A DNA stretch of 64,000 nt from Acanthopleuribacter pedis (GTDB lineage: Bacteria; Acidobacteriota; Holophagae; Acanthopleuribacterales; Acanthopleuribacteraceae). Under the pieces are notes generated by a model. It made no database searches. It was not told where the DNA came from and saw only the letters and a program-made list of their open reading frames with translations. Position numbers and translations under genes: made by a program. Shown here piece by piece: positions 42,813 to 52,627 of the stretch (the stretch's first letter is position 1; the number at the start of each line of letters is the position of its first letter). The stretch is from positions 25,283 through 89,282 of the forward strand of contig NZ_JAFREP010000040.1 in the NCBI RefSeq assembly GCF_017377855.1, written 5' to 3'.

Positions 42813-44156
42813 TTAAAAGCGGTACAGCACGGAGGAAACCAAAGCGTCGAAATCATCGGAGGTCACGTAGGCGGTATCCACTTGGAGCTTGTTATTAAAC
42901 ACGTAACCGAGACCGAAGGTGTAACCCAGTAACGATTTGTCGTTGCCGCCGATGTTGTAGATGAAACGCTGAATATCGTAGAAAATACGCAACTCATCGG
43001 GGTTGTTGGCATCGGGATCGGGCTCGCCGACGAAGCGGGTATTGTGGTCGGACTCGCGGAACGCCCCCCCCCGAAACGCAAAAATATGCCGACCCCGCGG
43101 CCAAAGGTACTCGGCACCCAGATGAAAGCTGGGATCGTTGCCGTTTTTAAAATCGCCGGGTTCAAATTGACGCAGTTCCCGCTCGACATCAGGCGTCGAC
43201 AGCACCGTCATATTGTCGCTAAGCTGTTGGTATTGAACCCAGTTAATCTCACCCACCAAGGTCCAGAAATCGTTGGGTCGCCAGGCCGCGCCGAACTGAA
43301 TGGAATCCGGGGCTTTGAAGGTGACCGGCGTGGGGACGCGGCCGTCGGGCTCATCGGTAACCTGGCCCGATTGGAAGTTCAAGACCCGTTCGATGTAGGA
43401 AAACTCGGGCAGACGTTTGGCGGAAAAGGCAAGCGAAAGCTGGTCGTTGACCGGCACCATCAACCCAACCACGAAGGTGAGCTTGGCCGTGTCGTGACGG
43501 CTGTTGGACTCGACCCGATCTTGGATCAGGATGTCGTTGGAAGACAACGAGGTACGGTAGATATACCGCAAATCCAACCGTGAGAGACCAACCGAAACAC
43601 CCCACGAGAGGCGGCCGATACGATTGGACAAACTCAGCCCGTAGGTATCGAGCCGAATCTTTTCAACATCAAAGCCGTTGACGTAGTTGAAGGTGATGCC
43701 GTCGTCGAGATTAAACCATTCGGTGGAGGTTTCACTGCGGGAGCGCCGGTAATTCAACTGATTGGTATAGAACGCGTTGAGGTTCATGCGACCGCGCGAC
43801 AGACTGAACGAAGCGAAGGTTAGCCCGCTCAAGCGGCTCATATCGGCCTCGGGCGCGGTCGAGATGGGCTCAAAGGAATTGTTTTGGGTCAGCGGCGGAT
43901 ATTCATGGTCGGTCTGCCGGAATTCAAACGAAAACTCGGGTGCACTGAGCACCGCCAACCCGGCCGGATTGTTGTAAGCGGCGGTGGCCTCGTCACTAAG
44001 CCCGACAAAAGCACGACCCATGGCGTTGGCCCGGGCGCCAGGCGTGGAAAAATCGAAGCGAAACTCGCGAAAAATGGTTTCGTCGGTTTGGGCAAAGAGG
44101 GTGGCGGGTACCGGCAGGAGCAACAACAGCAGCCACCATGGCCGAATCCGTGCCAT
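42813..44156 (-). CDS. OmpP1/FadL-like outer membrane porin
   Basis: The 447-residue protein has a signal peptide (MARIRPWWLLLLLLPVPATLFA) and a beta-barrel with the N-terminal FadL/OmpP1 hallmark ARANAMGRAFVGLSDEATAAYNNPAGLA. It ends in Phe (SSVLYRF), as required for outer-membrane assembly. Members transport hydrophobic molecules, such as fatty acids, across the outer membrane. Start ATG at 44156; a reading from 44255 has an unlikely non-signal extension. The stop is 6 bp from the convergent CPBP gene end. Confidence 0.85.
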   Translation of the reverse strand: MARIRPWWLLLLLLPVPATLFAQTDETIFREFRFDFSTPGARANAMGRAFVGLSDEATAAYNNPAGLAVLSAPEFSFEFRQTDHEYPPLTQNNSFEPISTAPEADMSRLSGLTFASFSLSRGRMNLNAFYTNQLNYRRSRSETSTEWFNLDDGITFNYVNGFDVEKIRLDTYGLSLSNRIGRLSWGVSVGLSRLDLRYIYRTSLSSNDILIQDRVESNSRHDTAKLTFVVGLMVPVNDQLSLAFSAKRLPEFSYIERVLNFQSGQVTDEPDGRVPTPVTFKAPDSIQFGAAWRPNDFWTLVGEINWVQYQQLSDNMTVLSTPDVERELRQFEPGDFKNGNDPSFHLGAEYLWPRGRHIFAFRGGAFRESDHNTRFVGEPDPDANNPDELRIFYDIQRFIYNIGGNDKSLLGYTFGLGYVFNNKLQVDTAYVTSDDFDALVSSVLYRF

Positions 44157-44945
44157 GGAAGTTTCCCGCACGCGGGGGCAGGCGGTAGGCATTGACCGCT
44201 TCATCATAGCCCGATGGGTTCCAGAGGTTGGGTAACGAATTGAAACACTCTCCATTCACCTAAAAAAGTCGCTGGAAAAACGCCGAATGAACCGAAAAGG
44301 ACCAAACAGGCCGCCGCAAGGAAGGAAATTCCCCACGGATTGCCGTCACGAATGCAGCCACCTTTGGCAGCCACCTAACGCATGTTGCCGGCGCCAAAGG
44401 CGCAAACACGCGCCCAACCTCCTCGAAACAAAAGGGAACGAACACGCGGGACGGGGCGCAAACGCTGGGCGCTCGCCCCGCCGGTGCAGGGTGCTTGGCG
44501 GAACGAAACGCAAGCAACCGCGGTACCCGACGGTTCCAAATAGGTCGACTTTGTTGATGAAAGCGGAACATGTCTCTTGCAGAACGACGATCCGGCGATA
44601 GATCGCGGGAACCGGCGTCGGAGCCGGCTGCTGTCTCGCTCGTGGTGAACATGTGTTGCCTGACCAGACACAAAGCCTACCTTTTTCACAAAGCTCGGTG
44701 AATTGATTCAATAAACCAACCAAATAAAGAGGGATGCATCGCATCGATAAAACAAAACGGGGCAAACGGCCCCAAAGCTAGAATCATAATTGATTCGCGC
44801 CCAAAGTGAGACAAAAAAATGACATAAATGGGTTCCCTTACCAAATACAGCTTATCGGGAAGCTGTCTCTCACTAAGAGCCGCGCGAACCCCGAGACCGG
44901 TCGAAGCGATGGGGTACGCACCCGTCGCCCCGACCGAAGTGGTGC
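44157..44945. other. Intergenic region, no supported gene
   Basis: About 790 bp separate the FadL-like gene from the cyclophilin gene. Several frames of 60-140 codons overlap on both strands, but none has a good ribosome site together with a plausible protein. GTGCTT/AAGCAC near 44940-44960 could form a small hairpin at the cyclophilin 3' end. The FadL promoter should lie here. Confidence 0.4.
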
Positions 44946-45446
44946 TTAGCCAAGCACTTCGTTCCATTTTGCAACGTTGTCTTTTTGCTGCTCCAGCAAC
45001 GCATCTGCATCGCCTTCGATGGTCACGGCAACCATTTGGTCGCCACCGGCAATCGCGTTAACCACATCTTGGTCCTCACCGGTTTTTACCGCGCCGAACA
45101 CGGTGTGACGGCCGTCCAGCCAAGGCGTGGGCACGTGGGTGATGAAAAATTGACTGCCGTTGGTTGCCGGGCCGGCGTTGGCCATTGACAAAATACCGGG
45201 GCGATCATGAATTAAGGAATCGTCGAACTCGTCGGCAAAACGGTAACCGGGACCACCGGTGCCGGTGCCTTGCGGGCAACCGCCCTGAATCATAAAGTCG
45301 GCAATCACACGGTGGAATTTCAACCCATCGTAGTAACCCCGTTTGGCCAAGTTCACGAAGTTTGCGACCGTCATGGGCGCTTTATCGGCAAAGAGGTCCA
45401 AATGGATGGTGCCTTTGTTGGTTTCAATTTTGGCGGTGATGTTCAT
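44946..45446 (-). CDS. Peptidyl-prolyl cis-trans isomerase (cyclophilin type)
   Basis: The 166-residue cyclophilin has TNKGTIHLDLFADKAPMTVANFVNLAKRGYYDGLKFHRVI, the catalytic Arg in FHRVI, FMIQGGCPQGTGTGG and SQFFITHVPTPWLDGRHTVFG. It has no signal peptide, so it is cytoplasmic. It isomerises X-Pro bonds during folding. Two ATGs are possible: 45446 (11 bases after AAAGGAG) and 45455 (two bases after it, too close), so I prefer 45446. It is monocistronic. Confidence 0.94.
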   Translation of the reverse strand: MNITAKIETNKGTIHLDLFADKAPMTVANFVNLAKRGYYDGLKFHRVIADFMIQGGCPQGTGTGGPGYRFADEFDDSLIHDRPGILSMANAGPATNGSQFFITHVPTPWLDGRHTVFGAVKTGEDQDVVNAIAGGDQMVAVTIEGDADALLEQQKDNVAKWNEVLG

Positions 45447-45626
45447 AACAAGCATTGCTCCTTTTATTTGCCACAGGGCACCCGCCGTTTCGTTTCAAAC
45501 GTTTCGTGGCTCGGGTGGTGGCGTGGGTGGATGTTAGGTTTTACCACGAAACGGCGGCAAACCCGAATCTTTACCACCCAAGCGCGACCCGGGCGCACCA
45601 AACCCCCCCTATTTCATCGGAATCCC

Positions 45627-46481
45627 CTACTGGGCGCGGCGCCATTGATCCCAAAGCGCGCTGTAACCGGCCTGATAATCGGGATACGCTGGTTCGAAAC
45701 CGGTCTGGAGCATCCGCGTGTTGCGGCAGCGCCGGTTGGCACGACCCGGTGAAGAACCCGCGCCCACGGGGGCGAGCGCGATGCCGTCCGCCGCCATGCG
45801 TGCTCGCAGCCAAGCCGCGATTTCGGCCATGGGCGCGGGCGACCCGTCACTGCAAATGTACAGGGGCTCCGCCGCTTCATGTCCGGCCAGAAACGCCATA
45901 AACCGGGCGGCGTCTTCGATATGAATGCGATTGCTGTACACCACCGGCGTCTCGGCATAAGCAGCCCCGTCCCGAATCGAGCGCAACAGCCAGAAACGGC
46001 CCGGTCCGTAAATACCGCTAAGACGCACAACACAATGGGCGTAACCTGATTCACGAACCAACTGCTCGGCTTCAAGCAAAATACGCCCGCTAAAGCGGGT
46101 TGGCTCCGTCGGGGACGTCTCGTCCACCTCGGCCCCGCCACCCTGGTGGTACACGCTGGTGCTCGACGAAAAAAGCACCTGCCGTAAATGGGGGCATTTT
46201 TGTCGGACCGCGGCCAGCACCCGGCTCAATCCGGTCAGGTACGCGGCACGGTAGGCGGCCTCGTCGCGCCCGCCCGCCGAAGCGGTGTAAAAAAGGACCT
46301 CAATGTCCTCGGGAACCAGGGATTCGAGCGGTGCCACCGTCATGTCGGCGGCAATCGGTAGGATCTCGACCGGGAGCCGTTCCACCGAACGCCGCATCCC
46401 ATGCACCCGCGCGCCTCGGCCCGCCAAAATACGGCCGATCCGGCCGCCTAAATCACCACATCCCGCGATAAGAACCTTCAA
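45627..46481 (-). CDS. NAD(P)-dependent epimerase/SDR protein
   Basis: The 284-residue extended SDR starts with the Rossmann motif LIAGCGDLGGRIG (4-16). It has FYTASAGGRDE, a VLFSSSTSVY active-site strand with Tyr, and VVRLSGIYGPGR. The GCGDLG start and lack of a typical YxxxK groups it with YeeZ-like sugar-nucleotide epimerases of unknown substrate. The start is TTG at 46481 with GGAGGG five bases upstream. It is divergent from the photolyase gene. Confidence 0.85.
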   Translation of the reverse strand: MKVLIAGCGDLGGRIGRILAGRGARVHGMRRSVERLPVEILPIAADMTVAPLESLVPEDIEVLFYTASAGGRDEAAYRAAYLTGLSRVLAAVRQKCPHLRQVLFSSSTSVYHQGGGAEVDETSPTEPTRFSGRILLEAEQLVRESGYAHCVVRLSGIYGPGRFWLLRSIRDGAAYAETPVVYSNRIHIEDAARFMAFLAGHEAAEPLYICSDGSPAPMAEIAAWLRARMAADGIALAPVGAGSSPGRANRRCRNTRMLQTGFEPAYPDYQAGYSALWDQWRRAQ

Positions 46482-46706
46482 AAAACCCTCCTCCGTCCAT
46501 GATCAATACCACCCGTCCGCCAAATTCACCGCCACACACAAAAACAGGGGCAATCCGGCCAAGGCCTACCCAGACAAGCGGTAACCGTTCTGTAAACGCC
46601 ATTGTAGCCTCGCCCGCGCATCCCATCACGACAAACCACGGCCGAACCAAACGCCGGCCCGCTAAGATACATACCCAATGGGCGAAACCAGCCCAACGAG
46701 GACGGC

Positions 46707-48038
46707 ATGACACAACAAAAAGTGAACCTGGTTTGGCTGCGACGCGATTTACGCTGTCACGACAACCACGCGCTCTCGCTCGCGCTAAGCGAAGACCTAC
46801 CGGTCCAACCCCTATTTATTTTTGATCCCACCATCCTCGAAAAGCTGACGTCCCGGCAGGATCGCCGCGTATCCTTTATCCACCAAACCCTGGGCGAGCT
46901 CAATCAGCAACTGGGACAACATGGGGCGGGCATTTGGGTACGCCACAATAAACCTCTGGCGGCGTTCCAAGAATTGATTGAAGGTGACCACCCGTTTCAG
47001 ATCCACAAGGTTTTCACCAACCGCGATTACGAACCTTATGCGCGGCAACGCGACCAACAGATCCGCGATTACCTCGCCGCCAAGGGCGTGGGCTTCGTCG
47101 CCTGTCAGGATCAAGCGATTTTTGAGTGCGACCAAATCCGCACCAAAAGCGGTGACCGCCCTTACACGGTTTACACGCCCTATAAAAAAACATGGTTGCA
47201 ACGCTTGGAAGGCCACGAATTTGCCCCCTATTCCGGCCTCGCCGAGGCTCCCGACCCACGTCTGTCAACCATGGCCGACCACTTTCCCCTTCCCGACCTG
47301 GACCCATTGGGCTTTGAGCCCGCCACCGCGGCATTTCCCGACACCGAGCCCGACCAAAGCCTGCTCGCCCAATACGACCAATTGCGCGACTTCCCGGCCC
47401 GCGACGCCGGCTCCAAACTCGGGATTCACCTGCGCTTCGGCACGGTCAGCGTGCGCGAGATTGCGGCCATGGCGCAAAAGGTCAACGACACCTTACTCAG
47501 CCAAATCATCTGGCGCGACTTCTTCTTCCAAATCCTTTTCCACTTCCCCCACGTCATCCGCGGCGCCTTTCGTCCCGAGTACGACAAAATCGCCTGGCGC
47601 GAGAGCGAGGAAGACTTCGCGCGCTGGTGCAACGGCCAAACCGGTTTTCCCATCGTGGACGCGGGTATGCGCGAACTCAAAGAAACCGGAACCATGCACA
47701 ACCGGGTTCGCATGATCACGGCCTCTTTTTTGTGCAAACACCTGCTCATCAACTGGCGACGCGGCGAACGCTGGTTTGCCCAACATCTCCTTGACTACGA
47801 TTTGGCGGCCAACAACGGCAATTGGCAATGGGCGGCGGGGACCGGCTGTGACGCGGCGCCCTACTTCCGTGTCTTCAATCCCTGGACCCAAACCAAAAAA
47901 TTCGATCCCGATTTTCGTTACATCAAACAATGGGTCCCGGAGCACAACCAACCGGGCTACCCGCAACCCATGGTCGACCACGCGTTCGCCCGGGAACGCG
48001 CCCTCGCAACGTACAAACAAGGGTTAGGCAAAAATTAG
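46707..48038 (+). CDS. Deoxyribodipyrimidine photolyase (class I CPD type)
   Basis: The 443-residue protein has the photolyase N-terminal domain (VWLRRDLRCHDNHAL) and the C-terminal FAD-binding helical domain: GSKLGIHLRFGTVS, WRDFFFQI, CNGQTGFPIVDAGMRELKETGTMHNRVRMITASFLCKHLLINWRRGERWF and NNGNWQWAAGTGCDAAPYFRVFNP. The motifs for FAD, CPD contact and electron-transfer Trp are intact, so it should repair pyrimidine dimers with blue light. GAGGA precedes the ATG. A rubredoxin gene follows 10 bp later. DUF523-DUF1722 and SDR-DUF2867, frequent companions, lie at 28-31 kb. Confidence 0.95.
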   Translation: MTQQKVNLVWLRRDLRCHDNHALSLALSEDLPVQPLFIFDPTILEKLTSRQDRRVSFIHQTLGELNQQLGQHGAGIWVRHNKPLAAFQELIEGDHPFQIHKVFTNRDYEPYARQRDQQIRDYLAAKGVGFVACQDQAIFECDQIRTKSGDRPYTVYTPYKKTWLQRLEGHEFAPYSGLAEAPDPRLSTMADHFPLPDLDPLGFEPATAAFPDTEPDQSLLAQYDQLRDFPARDAGSKLGIHLRFGTVSVREIAAMAQKVNDTLLSQIIWRDFFFQILFHFPHVIRGAFRPEYDKIAWRESEEDFARWCNGQTGFPIVDAGMRELKETGTMHNRVRMITASFLCKHLLINWRRGERWFAQHLLDYDLAANNGNWQWAAGTGCDAAPYFRVFNPWTQTKKFDPDFRYIKQWVPEHNQPGYPQPMVDHAFARERALATYKQGLGKN

Positions 48039-48048
48039 CTAGGAGCAA

Positions 48049-48234
48049 ATGATGGGCGGCGCTTTCAAAAAATACGTGTGTCTGGTGTGTGGCTTTCTTT
48101 ATGACGAGGCCGTGGGAGACCCCGAGGCGGGCATCGCCGCGGGCACCCGCTTTGAAGATTTACCGGAAACCTGGTTTTGTGCCGACTGCGGCGCGGGGCG
48201 AGCCGACTTCGAGCGGGAAGGTCTGAGCGGTTAA
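48049..48234 (+). CDS. Rubredoxin
   Basis: The 61-residue protein has the FeS4 site formed by Cys11-x2-Cys14 and Cys44-x2-Cys47 (YVCLVCGF and WFCADCGA), plus Y/W core residues. Rubredoxin is a one-electron carrier. It follows photolyase by 10 bp with AGGAG before the ATG, so it may be co-expressed and reduce the flavin or detoxify oxygen species; this link is inference. Two adjacent ATG codons are possible starts. Confidence 0.93.
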   Translation: MMGGAFKKYVCLVCGFLYDEAVGDPEAGIAAGTRFEDLPETWFCADCGAGRADFEREGLSG

Positions 48235-48256
48235 ACCGCGTCGGTCGGGGCCGCGG

Positions 48257-48607
48257 TCATCCGCCTTTCGCGATTTCAACCCATTCCCCGGCCTCGGCCG
48301 GCAGGGCCGGCGTTTCCAAAAGCTGCTGTTCTATTTCGCGCGAACCCACCTCGCCGGAAACACGATGATCCGGGATCTGATAGACGTGATCCGAGGGTTT
48401 GTCGCTTTCGGTGTTCTCAAAAGGATCGCAAAATTGCCAATCGAGCTGTTCACCAGGACGGACAGTGTTGCCCAACATGTGCTTGTTCCCGATCAGAGAC
48501 GCCGGTGCGGTAGGCGTCTCCAGCCAAAAAACCATCAAGCCGGACGCCGTCGCAAACAGGCTAACCGACAGAATTAAGCTTAAATTTCTTATATAATCGT
48601 AGTTCAT
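48257..48607 (-). CDS. Small single-pass membrane protein of unknown function
   Basis: The 116-residue protein has one N-terminal transmembrane helix (residues ~8-30, LSLILSVSLFATASGLMVFWL) and a soluble acidic domain with no recognised family. It may be an inner-membrane protein with a periplasmic tail. The ATG at 48607 follows GAGGTG; 34 more codons upstream lack support. It lies convergent to rubredoxin, 22 bp apart. I cannot assign a role. Confidence 0.6.
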   Translation of the reverse strand: MNYDYIRNLSLILSVSLFATASGLMVFWLETPTAPASLIGNKHMLGNTVRPGEQLDWQFCDPFENTESDKPSDHVYQIPDHRVSGEVGSREIEQQLLETPALPAEAGEWVEIAKGG

Positions 48608-49063
48608 ATCCACACCTCGATAGCTGAGGGAGCATTGTGTCAATGCCTTCTTAAGGCGAAATTGATGCCAACCTTCGAACTGTGACTGGAGACACAATCT
48701 CAAAACCACCCGAGGATCGCCCCTGGGTTATCCGTAAAGGCGGTAATTAACCAAAGAAAGTGACAGACGCGTCCCATGCGTACAACGCGGAGCGGGACAC
48801 AGCCGACCACTTACCCGTCTTACGCGCGTTTTGGCGGCAAATCCATCAAACCTTTCGGTAAATAGTTTCTTGTGCGGACTTTTTTCCCGAAATCGCGGGA
48901 GATCAGACTTTAACCTAAGAAGCGCGATAACTCGTGGTGATTTCAGCTAAACCTCTGGGCTACAACGGCCTGTGAAAATGCTCACCGCACCCTACGGGTG
49001 CGCGTCGTGCGCGACCCCGGCCCGCTTTTCCTAGACCATTTCGCTCCAGATCTTGAGCCAAAA
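48608..49063. other. Intergenic region with inverted copy of a neighbouring gene end
   Basis: No gene is supported. A 19-bp segment at 48912-48930 (AACCTAAGAAGCGCGATAA) is a perfect inverted copy of the last codons of the reductase-ferredoxin gene (49074-49092), with weaker similarity continuing ~20 bp further. Confidence 0.5.
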
Positions 49064-51262
49064 TCAATCACGCTTATCGCGCTTCTTAGGTTTGAAACCC
49101 GGCCCGAGGCGGTGGCCCGCCGGTCCCAATTTGGCCGCGTTGTCGTCGTCACCACGGGTACCGATCTCGAGCACTTCCATGGGGCAGACCTGAATACAGA
49201 TGCCACACTGGATGCAGGCCGAGTTGCCGTTATGGAAGGTTTCGCGGCGCTGGGCGAAGCGCTGGACGTCAATCCCCATCTGGCAAAAACGGGTGCATTC
49301 GCCGCAGCCAATGCATTTATCGTTGGCGGTAATGGCGATTTTGGAAAACCAACGCGAGAGCAATTCCATGTAGGCGCGGAGCGGACAGAAAAAGCGGCAC
49401 CAAACGCGGTTGCCCAGGTAGGGATAAAGCGCGACGCCGACCACGGCCGCCAACCAGAAGTCGACCATCAGGCCGTACCAATGCTGGGCGAAGGCCTTGG
49501 CGTTGGACAGGGCGCCCGCCGCAAAAAACTGCCAGGCGTCGTTGAGGATCAGGAGCGTGACCGGAACCGCCATAAACAAAATGATACGGCCGAACCATTC
49601 CGCCTTGTAGCTGGTCACCCCGCGTGGGGCCAGGTGGCGCCATTGGTCGCCGAGCGTTTCCGCCAAACCACCGCAACCGCACATGTAACTGCAAAACCGT
49701 TCCCCCTGGTAACGCACGTAAAGCGGAACCGCGATAAAAGAGACGGAACAGCCGGCCAGCAACCAGCCGACCGCGGCGCCCGTATCACCGCCCGCCCAAC
49801 TGGGCGCGTCGATCACCGACCAAATCGAGAGTGGCCAGGGCACCGTCAATGCATAAACCTTCCAGGGTCGATCGATAATAAAGGGCGCGACCAATTCGGG
49901 GATGCCGAACAGAAAAAATAGCTGGAACACGATCAGTGAAATGTACCTTCGTTTTTGCATCAGGCTGGGGTACTTGAAATAAGCTTTGATGCCAAAGACC
50001 AGAATGAACAGCGAATAAACCACGGTCCCCCAAAACCCGGCGTCCACCTGCCGAAACCCCAAATCGACCTGAAGCATGCCCGGCACGAAACCGAGGATGT
50101 GGTCGGGACCAAAGGGAAACATTTCTTTTTTGGCCTTGAGCACGTAAAAGAGGTAGGTCAACAAAGCGAACGAGGTCACCCAAATCCAGCGCAGCAAATC
50201 CATCTCGCCGGCCATGCGCATGCCGATTTTGCGCAGGAACGGCAGCGGCAATTTGGTGCCGATAAACACCAGCACGGCGTCGTTCTCAAGGGTGAACTGA
50301 TCGCCGCCACGTTCCAGGGTCACGTCTTTTTCGCCAATGGCGATGGGGACACTGCCGTACTCGGCTTTAAGCTTGCCGGCCGCGATCATGGCCTCAATTT
50401 TTTCGCGGTTGCCGATTTTGGCGCGCGAGAATTGATCCTTGCGATAGCTGACCGTGACCGCCGCGCCGGCCTCGGCACAGGCCATGGCCGCTTCCACCGC
50501 GGAGTCACCGCCACCGACCACCAACAGCTTGCGGCCGGCGAAATCGTCGGGATCGCGCAGGCTGTAATCCACCTTGTCCAAATCTTCGCCGGGAACATGG
50601 AGGCGACGCACCGAGCCGCGTCGCCCGATGGCTAGGATCACCTTACGGGCGCGGTAACGATTTTCGGCGCCGGCCTCCCGTGCGAAATCGCCGTCCGCCA
50701 ATTCCTCGCCCAACCCCTCGTCACCGACCTTGGTATGAACCACGAACAGGTCGCCGTCTTTCTTGATGTCGACCACTTCTTCGGGTTGATGAATCACGAG
50801 TTCGCGATCATCCAGGGCGCGTTCCCAACGATCAACCAAGTCTTCTTTTTTGGCGTCTTCGAACCAAAAGTTCCCGGCATTGTGCATCTGACGCGGTTCG
50901 GAAAAGATCATCTTGGCCTTGGGGAAGTTTTGGATGGTCGCAAAAGGTTTCTCTTTTTCAAAAACCCGGTAACGGCGTCCGCCGTCCTGTAACGCGAGCG
51001 CGGCGCCAATCCCGGCGGGGCCGGCGCCAATCACGGCCACATCCAGCACATCGGCTTCGCCCACTTGCGGAAAATCGAGCTTTTGGGCCACCTCGTAACC
51101 TTGGTTCAGGGCAACTTTAATAATGGGCGCATCGGCCAAATCGCCCACCACGTACAAACCGGGAATGTTGGATTGGTGAAGTTGGTCGAGCTTGGGTAAA
51201 TCACGTACCCCCAGCTTCGAAGAGAATTCAAAACTAATCTTCAAAATATCGGGACGACCCAT
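49064..51262 (-). CDS. FAD/NAD(P) oxidoreductase fused to membrane polyferredoxin
   Basis: The 732-residue protein begins with a thioredoxin-reductase-like half: VVGDLADAPIIK, an FAD motif VIGAGPAGIGAAL (residues 77-89) and a second dinucleotide motif LLVVGGGDSAVEAAMA. Then come about six membrane helices and a NosR/NapH-like region with CSYMCGCGG, CRFFCPLR and two [4Fe-4S] sites, CIGCGECTRFCQMG and CIQCGICIQVCPME. It should pass electrons from NAD(P)H across or along the membrane; the partner is unknown. AGGAGG precedes the ATG at 51262. Confidence 0.85.
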   Translation of the reverse strand: MGRPDILKISFEFSSKLGVRDLPKLDQLHQSNIPGLYVVGDLADAPIIKVALNQGYEVAQKLDFPQVGEADVLDVAVIGAGPAGIGAALALQDGGRRYRVFEKEKPFATIQNFPKAKMIFSEPRQMHNAGNFWFEDAKKEDLVDRWERALDDRELVIHQPEEVVDIKKDGDLFVVHTKVGDEGLGEELADGDFAREAGAENRYRARKVILAIGRRGSVRRLHVPGEDLDKVDYSLRDPDDFAGRKLLVVGGGDSAVEAAMACAEAGAAVTVSYRKDQFSRAKIGNREKIEAMIAAGKLKAEYGSVPIAIGEKDVTLERGGDQFTLENDAVLVFIGTKLPLPFLRKIGMRMAGEMDLLRWIWVTSFALLTYLFYVLKAKKEMFPFGPDHILGFVPGMLQVDLGFRQVDAGFWGTVVYSLFILVFGIKAYFKYPSLMQKRRYISLIVFQLFFLFGIPELVAPFIIDRPWKVYALTVPWPLSIWSVIDAPSWAGGDTGAAVGWLLAGCSVSFIAVPLYVRYQGERFCSYMCGCGGLAETLGDQWRHLAPRGVTSYKAEWFGRIILFMAVPVTLLILNDAWQFFAAGALSNAKAFAQHWYGLMVDFWLAAVVGVALYPYLGNRVWCRFFCPLRAYMELLSRWFSKIAITANDKCIGCGECTRFCQMGIDVQRFAQRRETFHNGNSACIQCGICIQVCPMEVLEIGTRGDDDNAAKLGPAGHRLGPGFKPKKRDKRD

Positions 51263-51703
51263 AACCTCATCCTCCTGACCCGCGGTTTTCACAACAAAAC
51301 CTGGTGAAAATACGGGCTATCAGCCCAAAGGCCCAGTCCGGTCTCGACGATCCAATTCAGTTGTAAAGGGTTAACCCAACCAAATTACCACACCGAAGCG
51401 GCCCAACCAAAGCCCCACGGACCAGACACACCGGGTCCGCGGCGGCGCCGGTACAAAAATCCTTCTTTTCCACGGGTTCTTAAAGGGAAAACGAATGCCA
51501 ACCGCGACCTATTCCAAAAGAAGCAGATCATTGCCGGCAAACCCGTTCTTAAAAAGCGGTCAAAACGATTCCGTCACTTCGCGCCAGGCGATCCCAATCA
51601 TGCGGGGGCGGAACGCGCGGCACCAAACAGGTTGCCCTTCAATCGCCCCTTCTATTTGCCCCGCACTCCTCGCAAAACAAGCGTGCCAAGCCGAATCGAA
51701 TCC
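51263..51703. other. Intergenic region, nothing recognised
   Basis: There are 441 bp between the fusion gene and yqgE on the same strand. A small hairpin (GGGCT-atc-AGCCC near 51314) is present. No supported gene or clear promoter was found. Confidence 0.35.
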
Positions 51704-52258
51704 TCAGGCCTCGCCTGTCTGGAAGAACGAGGTCACCGCCGGGTCAATGCCGAGGCTGGCCAGCACCGCTTCCCAGCGCTGCCCGTAGGCCATGTCTAAC
51801 ACGAGGTCGGTACTTACATCCTGAATCCACCAGGCCCCTTCCTTGAGCTCGTTATCGAGCTGACCCGGTCCCCAGCCCGCGTAGCCGCATCCCAAGTGGA
51901 AGGTGTGCGGGCCGCGCCCCTCGGACAAAGCGTTGAGCACTTCCAAAATCGAACTCATGTGGATGTGGTTGTTGATCACCGTCGTTGAATTACCGGTGTA
52001 TTCCGAACTATGCACCGACCATAAAAACTCGGCCTGAACCGGGCCACCCAACAGGATCGGGGTGGTGATGTCGGTGGCGAGCACGGTTTCCTCGTTGAGA
52101 ATATCTTTAACCTTTACAGGAGAGGGTCGGTTAATCACTACCCCAAAGGCGCTTTCCTCGGTGTAATCGCAAAGCAGGACAACGGTTTTCTGGAAATAAG
52201 GATCGCGTAAGTTGGGCAACGCCACCAGCAGACTAGGTGCTCCGATTGTCTGAATCAT
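51704..52258 (-). CDS. YqgE/AlgH family protein
   Basis: The 184-residue soluble protein matches the YqgE (UPF0301) family: LLVALPNLRDPYFQKTVVLLCDYTEESAFGVVINRPS at the N-terminus and FHLGCGYAGWGPGQLDNELKEGAWW in the second half. Function is unknown; it was linked to alginate regulation in Pseudomonas. The ATG at 52258 follows GAGGAG, and the family begins there; the 47-residue extension is not real. Confidence 0.92.
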   Translation of the reverse strand: MIQTIGAPSLLVALPNLRDPYFQKTVVLLCDYTEESAFGVVINRPSPVKVKDILNEETVLATDITTPILLGGPVQAEFLWSVHSSEYTGNSTTVINNHIHMSSILEVLNALSEGRGPHTFHLGCGYAGWGPGQLDNELKEGAWWIQDVSTDLVLDMAYGQRWEAVLASLGIDPAVTSFFQTGEA

Positions 52259-52627
52259 CCATGACTCCTCGTGCAGGGCGGGCCGAAATAGAAATGCGTC
52301 AACAGGACCAAAAGCGAAAGGACGAGGTACTTGAGTCACGGCGACCACGCCGCCTCGAAAAAGGCGGACGACAGGTCGAGGGTTATCCCAAGGGTCCAAA
52401 ACATGTGACGGGTTCTGCTGGCGGCTATTCTACCTGAGCCCGCGAGCGCAGGCGAGCCCTTTCGTGACGCGGCCCACCGACAACAAGCCGCACGCCAAAC
52501 ACGGAATGCGGGTGTCCCTACAGCGGCAAGCATGGTTCCCCTCAGGTTTAATGCTAGACTTGCCGAAACGTATCCCAAGGGCAAAACCCGTTGCCACCCG
52601 ATTCCCGCTCCTCCGCCAGGTACCCCG
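52259..52627. other. Divergent intergenic region
   Basis: There are 369 bp between yqgE (minus) and the TPR-like gene (plus). Both promoters should be here, but I see no strong consensus. Confidence 0.35.

Noticed and set aside
44287..44601. A 104-codon frame in the 44.2-44.9 kb gap
   Set aside because: Ribosome site is poor, composition is Arg/Pro-rich, and several overlapping frames exist on both strands.
51495..51788. A plus-strand frame of 97 codons
   Set aside because: It overlaps the yqgE gene end and has low-complexity, shadow-like composition.
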